Assembly: GCA_030411725.1 (NCBI GenBank)
Contig: MU839829.1
Span: 1,612,001-1,676,000, forward strand
DNA from: Echria macrotheca
Lineage: Eukaryota; Ascomycota; Sordariomycetes; Sordariales; Schizotheciaceae
Direction of reading: 5' to 3'
DNA length: 64,000 nt
Part shown: positions 23,096 to 35,665 of the stretch, one piece after another
Layout of the letters: every line of letters begins with the position of its first letter
How positions within the stretch are numbered: position 1 is the first letter of the stretch
Made by a program: the position numbers and the translations under genes
Notes under the pieces: generated by a model
Database searches by the model: none
What the model was told of the DNA's origin: nothing
The model's input: the letters and a program-made list of their open reading frames with translations, nothing else

Positions 23096-25209
23096 ATGAA
23101 GCGCGATGGCTATCAATCGCGCTTCCATCTCCGTAATGCACCTTACAACCTCACACTAGCCACCGAGGCGTCGTCCTCGACAGCCTCGGTGTGGTCCGAC
23201 AGCAGCTCCCAGCACTCGGACGACAGCAGCTCGAGTACCTCCTCCGCATCCGACTCATGCGACTCGTACTGCTTCTCTCAGCCTTCCTCCCAGTCTTCCG
23301 TAAGCTCGGTCGAGAGTGCTTGCGGACCCATTCCCCCCCAGGACGAGTGCCTAGTGGAATCACAGACGAAGCAATGCCTCGACGCATGCCGAGGCGAGCT
23401 CCCTCGGGAGCTACGTCAGAACCCGCGCCGCAGCTTCTCGGTTAATACGCGAACCGGACGCCCTCCGACGCTCGTCCGGCAAGCCGAACGGAAGCACAGC
23501 TTCGTCGACAACCTCGTTGGTAAGGAAAACCGAAGACCTCTCGGACCGAATATGTGCTTAAACCCTCTTCAGATTCCGCGGCGCACATCGTTGAGGCCAT
23601 CTGGCCGTTGTCATCGCCTGCAGCTTGCGATGAAGACAATGAAGTATTGCCGCTGCGGACCTTTATCCAAGAGACACTGCGCCGCTCTCGCACCAGCTAC
23701 TCTACACTGCAGGTAGCCCTCTACTATCTGATACTGATCAAGCCTCATGTGCCCGGTCATGACTTCACCATGGAGCAGCCCAACGACTTTCCCGCCACGC
23801 AGGCCATCCAATGCGGCCGCCGCATGTTCCTGGCGGCGCTGATCCTAGCCTCCAAGTACCTGCAGGACCGAAACTATTCGGCCCGCGCCTGGAGCAAGAT
23901 CTCGGGGCTGCTGACCCACGAGATCAACCAGAACGAGATGGCTTTTCTCCTGGCTGTCAACTGGAAGCTGCACATCACGGAAGAAATCTATAACCGCTGG
24001 TGCGAGTGCGTGACCAAGTTCCGCCCTCCCCAGCCGCCCTCTCCGAGCGCGCTCGGCATGTACGAGCAAGCCGCGTACGAGCGTCAGTGCGAGGAATTCC
24101 GCGACATCATCTCGACGTTGAACCCGGAATTGGACAACCTGGAGGTTCTCGACAAGCTTTCGCTTGTCACGCCACCTCAAATGATCCCTCGGGACATCTT
24201 CTCCCGAGATGCTCTCTACACGCCTCGTACCGAGCGCACCTGCGCTTTCTCGTACGACCGCGAAATCACGCCGACCAAGCTTCCTTACGGCGGCGTCCCG
24301 GCCGTTATGGAGCCGTTGCCGACCCCTGTATATACCCTTGGCCGGCTTCCTGCTCCGGCGCTGGGCCTCCTCCCTACGCCGAAGCTCACCCCCCAGTCGA
24401 GCGGGTACAGCACTCCTGCAGTGAGTGCCGCCTCCCACCTGCTCTCGCGGGGCTCGATGGGGTTCGCTATGGCGCACGCTTCGTCTGCCGCCGCCGCCCA
24501 GTCTCTGGACCGATGGCCGCCCTCGGCCTTGCCGTCTCCCCAGACCCACTTCACCCGTCGTTCGTCTCTGGCGACCTCGGTCTCTACCGCTTCTTCCCCG
24601 GAGTCAATGGTTTCGGATTCGTCCCGCTATTCTCGCTCCTCCTCCATCTCGTCGGCTTCCTCGGTCGGCGCGCCGTCAACCAGATTGGATGCACTGGCGC
24701 GCTACCGTTCCGCGAAGCTGTGTGGTGAGAGGTCGAGCCTGAGGTCGACCTTTGCTCCGGTTCCCGAAGATCATCAGGTGGAGTGCTTGGTTGCGTCGCC
24801 CGAGTCGTATACCGGACCGGTGGGTGAATCGTACGCGCGTGGTTACCGCGAAGAGATGAGGGAGGCTGCCAGGGCTCTCCAGGAATTGCAGACGCATGGT
24901 GTCAGCAAGCCTGCGCCGGTCCAGATTCTAGCCGGTTCTAAGAGGCGCCGGACTGCGTCGATTGATAACTCGCTGCAGGACAACGTCCGCGAGCTCCTCT
25001 CGGGTCAAACCCGCGGCGACGATTCGATGTGGTCGGATGCTTTGCTTCGGGCGAATGTCATGCAGATGCCCATCCGCGCCGACCTGGTCGGAAGCAACAA
25101 GCGTCTTTGCTGCTCGACGGAAGCGATCCAACCCTACATCATCAGTTCGCTGCATCCTGCTGTGGGCGGCCCTGGTGGTGTGGGCATGTGGTCGGGGATT
25201 CTGCAGTAG
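23096..25209 (+). CDS. PCL/PHO80-type cyclin (G1 cyclin of a Pho85-like kinase)
   Basis: Two exons (23096-23519, 23573-25209) give about 686 residues. The N-terminal 140 residues are Ser-rich and low in complexity. A cyclin box follows at roughly residues 165-285, with the typical helices YSTLQVALYYLILIKPH, RRMFLAALILASKYLQDRNY, ARAWSKISGL and MAFLLAVNWKLHITEEIYNRW. This pattern fits the Pho85 cyclin group (Pcl1/2, PclA) rather than B-type cyclins; these bind a CDK and act in G1 progression and morphogenesis. The long C-terminal part is rich in Ser and Pro, with several SP/TP sites that could be CDK targets and turnover signals (inference). The gene stands after an unusually long noncoding upstream region, a situation known for tightly regulated G1 cyclins. 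Confidence 0.8.
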
Positions 25210-27070
25210 AGTCGTTTCGGTTTACCGCACTAAAAAACAATCACACATTAATGGGCTTCTAGCCATGTTGCACATATCGACAGAAAAAGCCACACGACAC
25301 AAACCTCCTTGTGACAGTATTGATTTCCTTTGTTGGCCCTGTTCAGGGTAGAGGCGAAATTTGAAAGAGCCTCGATATCAACAGCAATCGGGTATGGCGA
25401 CTGTCTAGCTAGACGGGCTTAGACGGTATGGCTGGGGAAAACGGTGATCAGCACGCTATTATTTTTTGCATGGCATTGTCCTGGGCGGGAAATGGCATTA
25501 GGGGGTGGGCGGTCTGGTTCCAATTTTGGTCTGGCGAAGGCGGTGGTCAAATGTGTACGATGAAGAGTCTTTGCTTTTATTGTTTACTTGTTCGAACATT
25601 GGAGAGGTGTTTCTCAGGCGTCTTTTGGGACGTTGAGGGCGTCGAGGCATACGGAATATTACCAAAGGGGGAGCATAATGGGTGGAATCAGGCAGCAGGG
25701 AAACTGGACAGCGGCTGACGCAGTCCACGACGTGGACTGACGACGCCAGACGGTTTGCCCAGTTCTCTCGTTGCGCGCTCTGGCTGAGACTTATTCGTAT
25801 CAGGTGGAGTTTTGGGGTTCCTTGGGACGCCAGTCCAGACGAGGGAGACAGATCAAGACGAGAATCGCTCTTCGGGAGGCCGACCCCGTTTTTTTTCGGG
25901 CCGCTCGCTACCCTGGATGGACTCGAGTCGAGCACCTGGATCTGTCTGGATTGGTTTCTTTTTGGGATCCAACGAGACGACTTTTAGCAGATACACACAG
26001 ACACAGGCACACACAGTTGCTATTAGCCAGAGACCTCAACAGTTCTGGAGACAGAGCTAGCCGCCGAAGCAGCTACGTTACAGTATCTAAGAGAGTCGAG
26101 ACAGAGAGAGTCGAAAGCAAAAAGCAGTCACAAAGCAAACCAAACCGTTTCGCGTGGTACCTACCGTGTTGTGCTGGCTTTCTGGCGAACCCGGTGAATC
26201 GATGTCTGCCAAGTCTACCCTACCGAGGCGAGTTCATGACCTGCCTGATGGCGGGTGCCGGCTGGATGGGACCAGACGAGATAGGCCGGCTGGCCGGGCT
26301 TCCCGGACGTGGACGAACGAACGGACGGACTGTGATAGCGCCACCACGCGTTGGATGGCGTGGTAACTATTTTTTGCACCTCTCTCTCTCTCTCTGCCTG
26401 CTGGTGTTTGCCTCCCCCTCTTCCCTCCTTCGGAATTTGCCCCCCCGTGTTTCTTTGTGGTCCGGTTCCCCGTGTGATTCTTCTCTCCGGCTTTGCTTAC
26501 TCGTCGGCATTTTAGGTAATCCTTTGTGTGTATCTTGTCTCTTGATTGCCGCCTGCCTGCCTTCCTGCTACAAGCTGGCTGCCAAGTAAGTTCTTTGTGT
26601 CATATCTCTCGTCTGCTAGACTAGGTAGCGCGTGGTCACGGGGTCTTGGTTTTTGTTTTGTCTATGGTGGAGGAGGAGGAGGAAGAGGAGGCAAGTTGGC
26701 AGTGGTCGTCGTGGTCGTGTCGAGGTCGTGGCGGGGCACGAGTGGTCGACTGGTCGATGGGCAATCTCAAGTTTGCTTAGTGGTTGGATTCGAACTAACT
26801 CACTCTTGGGGGGCTAAACTGGATCACATCAGATCCGGCATCTTCTCGTTATGGTCTTCGCGGTCTCGGCCTGGTTCTTCTTCCGGACTGAATAGGGATG
26901 AAATCATGGTGATTCAGCAGGTAAGTAAACCCCCCCCCCCCTTCCCCGGCGGGTAAGTTTTCCACGAATCTTTTTTATTTCCCTTTGGGCGTTTGCTATG
27001 CATGTGAATCCTTGGGTCCCCTGTTCTAGATGATCGATATCGTCTGGATGGGTCGGGAGTTGTGTGAGGC

Positions 27071-27090
27071 AGGTAGGTAGGTAGGTAGGT
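27071..27090. repeat. AGGT tetranucleotide repeat, five copies
   Basis: Five perfect AGGT units. The same motif recurs in shorter form at many noncoding places in the window. Confidence 0.9.
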
Positions 27091-27973
27091 ACCCCTTCGG
27101 CCGACCGAGTGAGTCATCACCGAGCCGATACGGTTTGGTGTCCACCCACCCATCCACCAACTCCCTTCCCCCCTTTTTTTGTGTCTCCTCCACCGTTTTT
27201 GTTAGCTTGCCTCTAGGTTGGTAATGGAGTTGGTTGGTTTTTGTTTTGTTAGATGGTAGTTAGTCGCTCAGGGGTGGTGAGGACGCGGCTGGGTTAGGTA
27301 GGCAGGCAGGTAGGTGGAAGTGTGTGTGTGCGTGTGTCCCGCATATGAGTCGAGACCTGTGATAATTCGACGGCCTCTTTCCAAGGTGGTAGTAACGGTG
27401 ATGGCGACGGCGACGGCGTATGTAAGAGCGAGGATGATGCTATTCGCCTCGGCGTTCCGGTGGATCCGGCCGGACGGACGGCGGCGTCTAATGTCTAGAA
27501 TAGCATCAAGCAGACGTGTGAGTGCTTGGCTGGAGGATGGTAGTATAAATTCACATCGGTTCACTCTCTCGGGCTTTGTGTTTTATAGACAGGTTTTGTG
27601 GGTAGTGACCGCGAGGATACCTAATTCCGGTTGGCGCCGAGTCGAGTCAGCTTGAGATACGCAGGGGGTTAGCAAGGTAGGTAGGTGCCTGGAGGGGGCT
27701 TTCGGAGGAGGAGAGAGTGTTTATCTCTCTATTCTGTATCATGACTGTGTGGTCTGTTGGATGGGGTAGTCTAGTAGTAGTCGTGATGGCGTTGCTGCGG
27801 TGTGTGATGAGGGGGCTCTTCTTCTCTGAACCCAGAGTGTCTTTTGGTGTTTGTTATATTTTGGCATCCTCTTCTTCCGCGTTCCACTCGCCATCGATGG
27901 CCTCGTGAAAACATGTGGAATACTAGGTATACCAAACACTACTGGCACGACTACTAGGTACTGGTATCACGGG

Positions 27974-28024
27974 TTTTTTTTGGGGGGGGTTTTTTTTGGG
28001 GGGGGTTTTTTTTTTTTTTTTTTT
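27974..28024. repeat. Alternating homopolymer block T8 G8 T8 G8 T19
   Basis: The plus strand reads eight T, eight G, eight T, eight G and nineteen T with no interruption, preceded by GGG. Two G8 runs plus flanking GGG runs could form a G-quadruplex. An origin by slippage or as a sequencing or assembly artefact is also possible. Confidence 0.9.
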
Positions 28025-29149
28025 GGGAGACAATATTGGACAGTTCAGTCGGTGCTTTACTGATCGAGTTGACACGTTGGTGATGGTGATGGCCATATCC
28101 ACACCTTCCTTCGTCCCATAATCAGCGCGTCGATCGGGTTATAAGATGACACTTATATAATACTCGTTCACCCAGGGCACGAATTCAGATGACATGAGCT
28201 AAATTCTCGTCTCGTCCTGTGATCCTCGAGCTTGGGAGATCTCTCTCTAGCTCACTCCTGGTCGGTGGCTCGTTCACTGGCTCGTTCGCTGGCTGACTGG
28301 TCTGATCTGATCTGAGTGTGGTCTCGACGCTCCCAGTCCGCAAATGACAGGGCGAATGGATGTCGCGTTCGTCGTCTTACACCCGTCATATTTTATATTC
28401 TATTTCTCAAATTTTTTCCTTCTTCTCTCATTCAGATTGCAGAATGCTGCCTGCCTGACTGCCTAGCTCTAAATTCATCACATTCAAACTCCGTTCGCCT
28501 GTCATGATCCGGTCTGGGGGGGGTTTTATCAGGGTTGTGAATGGGAATGAGACCGACGCGCGTTCTGTTTCTCTCTCTCTCAAAAAATCCTTGATCCTGG
28601 CGGCTATCAGTCGTTGATTCTGGATGAATGAGTGAGAGGAGAGCATGAGTGAGAAGTGAGGAAAAGTGAGAGTGACGAAAAATGATGCACCGTCCCCTCG
28701 GCAAAGCCTGATGCCGCATGGAAGACAAGAAGCTTTGGCTATATGAGGCGCGGGATAAACACAAGCCGTCCCACGTCTTATTGGCTCAGTTGTTATCGGC
28801 AGACTCGCGGCTGGTTGTGTTGTAGTTAGAGGATTCGAGGGTTTCAGTTTCAGAATTTTGGTCGAGCGGCCGGCCGGCCGGTGAGTGTGTGAGTGGGAGG
28901 GAGCGACATCAGATCGAAGCGAGCGATCGAGCGCAACGTTCATGGTCTGTGCACACTCGACAAGCAGTTGACATCTCTCGACTTGTCTTCATTCGATGTA
29001 GTACCGGTTACCTACAGGGGATCCATCGGGGGAACCGATTTTATTTTTATTTTTAATCATCTTTATTCATTTGATCGTTTGGGTAGTTGGGGTGGTGTGG
29101 TCTGGAATTGCAGACGAACTGTGTGTCGTCGTCGTCACTAGAAACCAGG

Positions 29150-32023
29150 ATGGAGCGCAAGGCCCCGGCACCTCTGCCTCTGCCAAAGAATGGAATGCCC
29201 ACCCGCCGCCTGGTACTACCGCGGCCGGCGGCCGGAGCGGTGCCAGGTGCGGCGCCGGCGGTGACGGCATCGGGACCGCTGTCGCCGGGCCAGGTGGTGG
29301 CGCTGGTGCGCGAGGCCAGGAAGAAGGCGCTCGCCGACGAGGAGACTAGGGCTGCTGCTACCGATCTCGACGGGCTCAAGCCCGGCATCACCCTCGACCT
29401 CATCGGCAAGAACATCCCTGCCCTGCCCGACGAGGTCGTGGACATCCTGCGGAACGGCGTCGAGAGGTTGGCCCTCTCTCACAACTCACTCACCACCCTG
29501 CCCGTCCGCTTCTCGCACTGCACGTCGCTGCGCTATCTGGCCGCCAGGAACAATGCCTTTGAGACGTTCCCCCTGCCAGTAAGTAGAATCCGCAGACAAT
29601 CTCGACTCTGACTGACTCCGATAAAGCTATGTGACCTCGCGTCGCTCGAGTTCCTCGACCTGGGCCGGAACCGCCTCAAGGAACTCCCGCCCGAGATCGC
29701 CAAGCTGACCTCCCTCAAAGCCTTCGCGCTCCAGGACAACCAGATCGAAAGGCTGCCGCTCGGCCTGGCCGACATGACGGCCCTGCAGCGCCTCCGCCTG
29801 GCTGGCAACCCCATCCGGTTCCCGCCCCGGGACGTGCTGCAGGTGCAGCCGCGCGACGTGCCGGCCAACGAGATGCTATCCGAGAGCGAGGTCGTCGAGC
29901 TGATGGTCACGGACCAGATCAAGAAATTCCTCGCCGGCCAGCGCGCCCCCCCGGTCGTCGAGACGGCGTCCGAGTCCGAGACGGGCGACGACGAGTCGAG
30001 CGAGGGCGTCGATACCCCCCGTATATCGACGCGCCGCGCCACCGGCCGCTTTCCCATCCGCGTCAAGGGGGCGGATCCGGCCGCCGTGCCGTCCCCGCCC
30101 GTGTCGAGGTCGCCGTCGCTCTCGAGGCCGCCGATTCCCGGGCGGTCCCACTTCAGGGGCCTGTCGCAGTTCAGCAGCGCCGGCAGTCGGAAGCCCGGCA
30201 TCATCCCGCTGACCATGGGCAAGTCGACCGAGAGTCTGCGGAGCAACTCGGACGCGCGCAGCGGGGACGAGCAGAGGCCCGAGAGCCGCACTTCTCGCCG
30301 CGCCGGGTCGCTCGCCGGAACCGAAGGCCCGCCGGCTCCGTGGTTGCAGGCCTCGCTCGCCGTGGCCAACGAGCCGCGCATGAACCGCTTCAGTAGCCAT
30401 CTCCGCGGTTTTAGTTACAGCGGCGGCCTGACGCTCACGAACCCTTTTAGCCCCGAGGATCCGTCACTACAGCGGCCGCTGTATGTGCGCGAGCTGGCGG
30501 CGCTGCCGGTGCGCAAGTACGAGTCGCGCGCCGTCGATCCCGTGCTCGAGGTAGCCAGGGGGATCCTCTATTCCATCTTCCAGATCCACCTGGGCGTGCA
30601 GACGCTGATGAGCCTGACCAACGACGGGAGCGCGCGACGGTCGAGTCTCGAGATGGTCTTTTACAACACGAACGTCTACTTTGAAGAGCTCGAGCAGGCC
30701 ATCCAGGATTACGACCTGGCCTCGGGTGCGCGCGGCGTCGCGCGCGAGCACGAGGGCATGCAGCGGGCCTATACGACGCTGATCCACGCCTACGTGCACA
30801 TCTGCTCGCGCCTGATTAGTAGTGTTGACTTGCTGGTGGACAACGGCGACCAGCGCTACATGCGCACCTTTATCATGCTCGTGTACCACAGCATCATGGA
30901 GCTGCGCGTCGCCATCCACGGCTGGCTCACGGCCAGACCCCAGCAAGTTGATGTACCACCACCACCACCCGCAGCTGTATCTCAGCCAGCCTCCGATAGC
31001 ACACCAAGAAAACCGCGCATCACGCCCAAGGCCCAGATGCAAGTCCGGACGGACCTGCCCTACCCGCCAGGCGAGGCCAACCGCGCAGCAACCGCCATCG
31101 CCGTGACGGGTCCGGTCCGTCCATCCTCCTCCTCATCAGCCGACTCCTTTACTTCAGCAGTCTCCTCGGTATCCAGCGAAAGCGGCCGCCGCCGCAGCCG
31201 CCAACCCCTTCCATCTTCTCTCCCGCCAGACCCAACATCGTCGGCCTCGCCACCACCCCCGCGCAACCCGCCGCTGCCGACAAAGTCTCTCACCAGCAGC
31301 ACAAACACAAATGCCAACAATACAGAAAGCGAAACCCACTTTGAACGATTCTACCTGAGCGTAAAAACTTCGTCGGAATTAATATCCCGCCTAGTCCCCC
31401 CACTAAACGCCTTTTTTTCCGCCGGCCTGCGCCGAGCCCGACTCACTTCCTCTTCCTCTCCAACCCAATCCTCATCTCCGTCAATGCTAGAAAGCAAATG
31501 GGCCCTCCTCCTCCAAAAAGGCGAAGCCGTCCTCCGCGCCAACGCCCTAGTATCAACCCGCCTCTCGACCCTCCGCCTGCGCGATCCCAATCTCACGCGG
31601 CACTCGCCCTTCTGGGATCTGTGCCGCGATTTGTTTTCTGCGTGGTTCGAGCTGGGCGATACCATCCGGCTCGCGCTCGTGGAGAGGGTCATGCCCCTGC
31701 CCGGGGAGGATATGGTTGAGGGTTTGAAGAAAGTGTCGAGGAGTGCGAAGGAGAGTATGAATCTTATGGTTGCTGCTCGGAGGTGGATGGCTATTGGGAG
31801 TGGGAATGGGGGGAGCGGGGGGAGTGCGAGGGGACGGATGGGGATGGGGAATGGGATGGGAGGGGGGGGAAGTAGGAGTGGGAGTTTGGTGAGAGGAGGA
31901 GGGGGGGGAGGGACGGAGAAAGGGTGGACTGAGGCCGTCCCGGGGCCTATGCCGCTTACGCCGCAGAGTGCGGCTTTGGGACCGGCGGTTAGGGCTACGA
32001 GGGGGTTTTCGGGGGAGCCTTGA
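29150..32023 (+). CDS. sog2: RAM signalling pathway leucine-rich repeat protein Sog2
   Basis: Two exons (29150-29578, 29627-32023) give about 941 residues. Residues 85-220 hold leucine-rich repeats of the LxxLxLxxNxLxxLP type (for example LALSHNSLTTLPV, FLDLGRNRLKELP, FALQDNQIERLP). After a Ser-rich segment, a conserved helical SOG2 domain begins near RPLYVRELAALPVRKYESRAVDP and continues through FQIHLGVQTLMSL and VFYNTNVYFEELEQAI. It ends in a second helical part (WALLLQKGEAVLRANALVSTRL). Sog2 is the LRR scaffold of the RAM network that activates the Cbk1/COT1 NDR kinase for polar growth and cell separation. The C-terminal 80 residues are Gly/Ser-rich. It is convergent with cab2. Confidence 0.88.
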
Positions 32024-32891
32024 TGTTTTTTTGTTGTCCGAGCGACATATATATATCTAGTCACGGCCCTGGCTGGGGGGGCCGTGCTGGTATATATTCT
32101 AACCACGGTTGGGGATCTAAGGGTGCTGACCTTGGAATTCTGGCAATCCTTTTGGCAGGCTGGTCAATTGGGTGTTGTCCTGCGACCTAGTCGTCACATA
32201 TCTGTTGGTGGTTTTCGTGGGGAGGGAGAGCGAGAGAGGAAAGGAGAAAGGGATAGACATGATGGAGGATGGAGGGTGATGGAGGATGAAGGGTGATAAG
32301 ACGAGGAAGGTTGGGAGGGATGTATTGACAACAACACATGATGATATTTGGTGTTTGGCATGGCTCACTCATATTTGGATACATATTCTGGATAGGAAGG
32401 AACGAAACGGATGGGTTAGTCTATACTATACTACTTACTATACTATACTCGGCAGGACACGGGGGGAGCGGGGCGTTATGGTCGATTCATTGATTCATTC
32501 AATCGGGGTTGTTGATAGAGTGGCCCGAAAATAAGGAAACTCTTTACTGACGTGACGTGACGCTGCGACATCGTCTAATACCTTACAAAGTGAATCTCGA
32601 CCGTTCCTCAAGTTAACCCTCTCAACCAATGATGGGGAGAGAAAAAGAAATGCACAAGAAAACATATAAAACACGCGGCACATCCACATTCCAGCTGAAG
32701 CTAATCACCATGGGAAGAGACAAATACCCTCTAGAACGACATGAAATCGAGAGGGCAGCAACCAAGAACCACTTCCACCTTTGCACACTCACAACCCAGA
32801 ACACGGCACCAAACAAAATTTCCACGGAATAGAGTCAATAATATATAGTAGAAGCAATACTCCCTAGGTATAGACTACACCCCGACAACAC
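32024..32891. other. Convergent 3' flanks of sog2 and cab2
   Basis: No gene seen. G-rich on the left, A-rich on the right, with an ATAT tract just after the sog2 stop. Confidence 0.35.
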
Positions 32892-34549
32892 TCACTTCTT
32901 CTCCCGCTTCCCAAAGTCCTCAATATACTTGCTATGAAGCTCCTTGACAGCCGGTATTATCAGCCCCTCAATCTCAACATCAGGCTCGCCCTCGGGCAAG
33001 CTCTTGGGATCGAGCGGCTCATCCTTCTCCGTCTCTTCCTTAACCAGTAATGTCGCAGGGGTCTCTTGCTCTGAAGTAGGGGTAGGGATACGAATCCATC
33101 GATCCGGCATGCCGGGGGCGACGAAGACTACTTCCCATTTTCTTGTTGACCTGTTCCCCCTTGTTAGCATCATCTCACATGGAGAGCAGAAGGAAAAACA
33201 TACAGTAGGTTACCAATGACCAAATGGTGCTGGTACCGATCGAGCGAGTACCGCGCTTTGTGTACCAGAATATTCGGGTCCGTCTCGAGCTTGAATGACA
33301 CAATCATGCCCTGCGGCGACCAGCCTTCCACCAAATTCTTCAGAAACTTGGGCACCGGGTCGAGGTCGACGACGAGTCGTTTGCTCCGCGGCACACGTGG
33401 CGACGAGTCAAAGTTGTCAAACGTCTCCTCGTCCTCTGTCGTGTTGCCATTGCCGTCCTTTTTGTTCTTAGTGACCGAGTCGGCGGCATCAGTGCTCTGG
33501 ATCTTGTGTTCCGACATGCGGTCCGGCTGTTCTTTGTCAACAACACCCTTTACTCCACGGAAAAAAAGACATACCGGTACAAAAAAGTCGCTCACGGCCG
33601 CGGCAAGATACAACAAGCCCTGGGGGCCAAGAGGGGCCATGAGACGTGAGATGCTGCGCAGCTCATGGAGGTAGTCTGAAATGCTGACGAACGGGAGAAC
33701 CAAAAGCATGTGGCGGTCGCGGGCGTCGCGGTACTTTCGAAGGACGTGCAGCATCTTGGCCGCGTCCTCATCACGGGCTACGACGCTGCCGTCAGGGCCT
33801 TCTCGCAGGAAGTCGAGGAAGCAGTCAGTCGCGTGGCTGTAGTGGCGCGAAAAAGGCAGCAGAGAAAACTGCCGGTGACTAAAACAGATCAGAGGATGCT
33901 TCATATGAAAGCGTGAGAGCTTACAGGAACAAGACTGCATATCCGGCTTCGAGAAAGTACTCGGCACTCGTCTGAGTCTGTCAGTATTATTGACTTGACC
34001 CTTCCAGGGAAGAGAGCTTACAGCACCGCGTGTACCAGCCGAAAAGTTGTCGATGAACCGGACCGTCTGCTTCTCTGCCAAACATCAGAAACCCTCCAAA
34101 ACCACATCCAGGGAAAGGGGCATCCTACCAAGCGGCACCGTGGTTCCCCCTGAGGTCACAAGCACCAACCGCCGTCCCGCAGCGGCATGATAGTCGATAA
34201 ACTCGCGGGCGAGCCGGACATGCTCATCGAGGTGCTTCGGCGGCGCGTTAGCATTAAAATAGTGGTCCTCGGCCATGTCGTGGAGGTTGGCCGGGGGCAC
34301 CTCGGTGGGGATGCTGTCCATCATTCTGGCGGTGTTGTTGCTCGTCCGGGACGAGGGCGTCGAGCTTCTCTCTGAGTCTGAACCCGCGTAGTCTGATGAT
34401 GAATCACTCGAACTCGAGATCCTGTAGCTCTCTTCGTCTGGGGCGCCAAGGTTGAAGGTGAGCGTCAGAGATGAATGAGCGGGCTCTGGTTGTAAGTGGT
34501 AGCCCCTGGATGAGGGAAGAGAGTGATTGGATGTGGTCTGCGGAGCCAT
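32892..34549 (-). CDS. cab2: Phosphopantothenate-cysteine ligase (PPCS)
   Basis: Six exons on the minus strand: 34549-34129, 34074-34022, 33971-33925, 33878-33575, 33526-33204 and 33150-32892, giving 468 residues. The enzyme joins 4'-phosphopantothenate with cysteine, the second step of CoA synthesis, in the cytosol. Visible marks are LVLVTSGGTTVPL, RFIDNFSAGTRGA, LYLAAAVSDFFVP, SEHKIQS, FLKNLVEGWSP and MIVSFKLETD, all standard for eukaryotic PPCS. An N-terminal Ser-rich extension of about 90 residues precedes the catalytic fold. Intron 4 (33527-33574) is 48 nt, a multiple of three without stop codons, so failure to splice would only add 16 residues beside the VSDFFVP loop. The splice chosen restores the usual short spacing to SEHKIQS. 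Confidence 0.9.
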
Positions 34550-35665
34550 GTTAGCCGGATCTTGTGCGGGCTTCGAGTTTTAACGTTGGCAGGTAAAAAT
34601 CGAGGAGTTCTTGTAGTCAAGACGCTTTATATATCCCCTGGCTCATCGGTCGTCGGGTGCGCCGGCAGGAACATTGACAACTGGAATCGCCTTGCGAATC
34701 CCGAGCCGGGTCCGCCAAATTCGACCTCACAAATCCAATTATATCCGAGGCAAACATCCCAGGCCTATGAGAACTGCGACACCAAACCAAACCCAGGCCA
34801 ACAAAAGGAGACATACCTATAGGTTGTTTGTAGGTATAATGCGTCGATATCCCCTGAAGCAAAAAGCTCAGCCTTCGCCTGTACTGTGTGACCCAGTAAG
34901 TAAGGAACTCAAAAGAACCCGCCGAGGGATGTCAGAAGAACAAGAATAGGTAGGTATGTTTCGCAACAGGACCAATCGCCGACATGAAAAATGATGACTG
35001 CAGCTTACCTCTCTCAAATGCTTGTCGTTACCACGATACACCTAGGTAGGGAGGTAGTCAAGGTCCGTTACAATGCGAAACTGCGTCACTTTTGTTCTCC
35101 CCAGATTTAGGGAGTGGTAGTGGCGGGGTGCTGTGTGATGCGGGGCATGATCTCCATCCATCACACTTTCCTCGGTCCTCCCCACCCCTCAGGAGACGCA
35201 GCGGATCAAGGGAAGGAAACACCCAGCTGAACAGCTGAACAGTCCTCACGTGTTTCGCTTGGTCTGGATACCCCTGAAAAATGAGTAGGCACCATCGTCA
35301 AAGCCTTGTAGCTTCCATCGATTGATCGACCCATCTCAGCCCCCGGACAGCAGCAGTCTTCGATCCAGAGACAAGCTCTCTTAATTAGGACAGAGTATAA
35401 TATCGGTTGGTACGCCTCCCGAAATAAAACACAGCCCCCCCCCAAATATGTCTTCATCCTACACTCATCCCCAAGGAGAGAAGAGAAATGCCGTGTTACA
35501 ATGAGATTGCCCTCAGAGTGCCCTCTACCTAATACACTGGCACACCAAGAAAATCCCAAACGCCCGTCTATGCAATGATGCCGAGGCCAAAGTGAAGAGG
35601 GTAGTCCCGCCTGTCCCAAACGCCAACTTGCTCGCTCGCTCCCTTGCTGCTTGACACTTTCCAAA
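34550..35665. other. Intergenic region between cab2 and mrs2
   Basis: Upstream side of cab2 and downstream side of mrs2, both on the minus strand. It contains a GGTAGGTA motif near 34950 and another near 35045. No frame is supported. Confidence 0.35.

Larger units (their letters stand above)
25210..29149. other. Intergenic region of about 3.9 kb before sog2
   Basis: No recognisable gene. It holds CT and AGGT microsatellites, a T8G8 block and several sequences that look like intron donors (for example after 26585 and after 26920), so a spliced long 5' leader for the gene at 29150 is plausible. A 272-codon open frame at 25771-26589 has no homology I can see and is repeat-laden. Confidence 0.4.

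Noticed and set aside
25771..26589. 272-codon plus-strand open frame
   Set aside because: It runs through CT microsatellite and low-complexity sequence, lacks any domain, and seems to be part of the sog2 upstream region.
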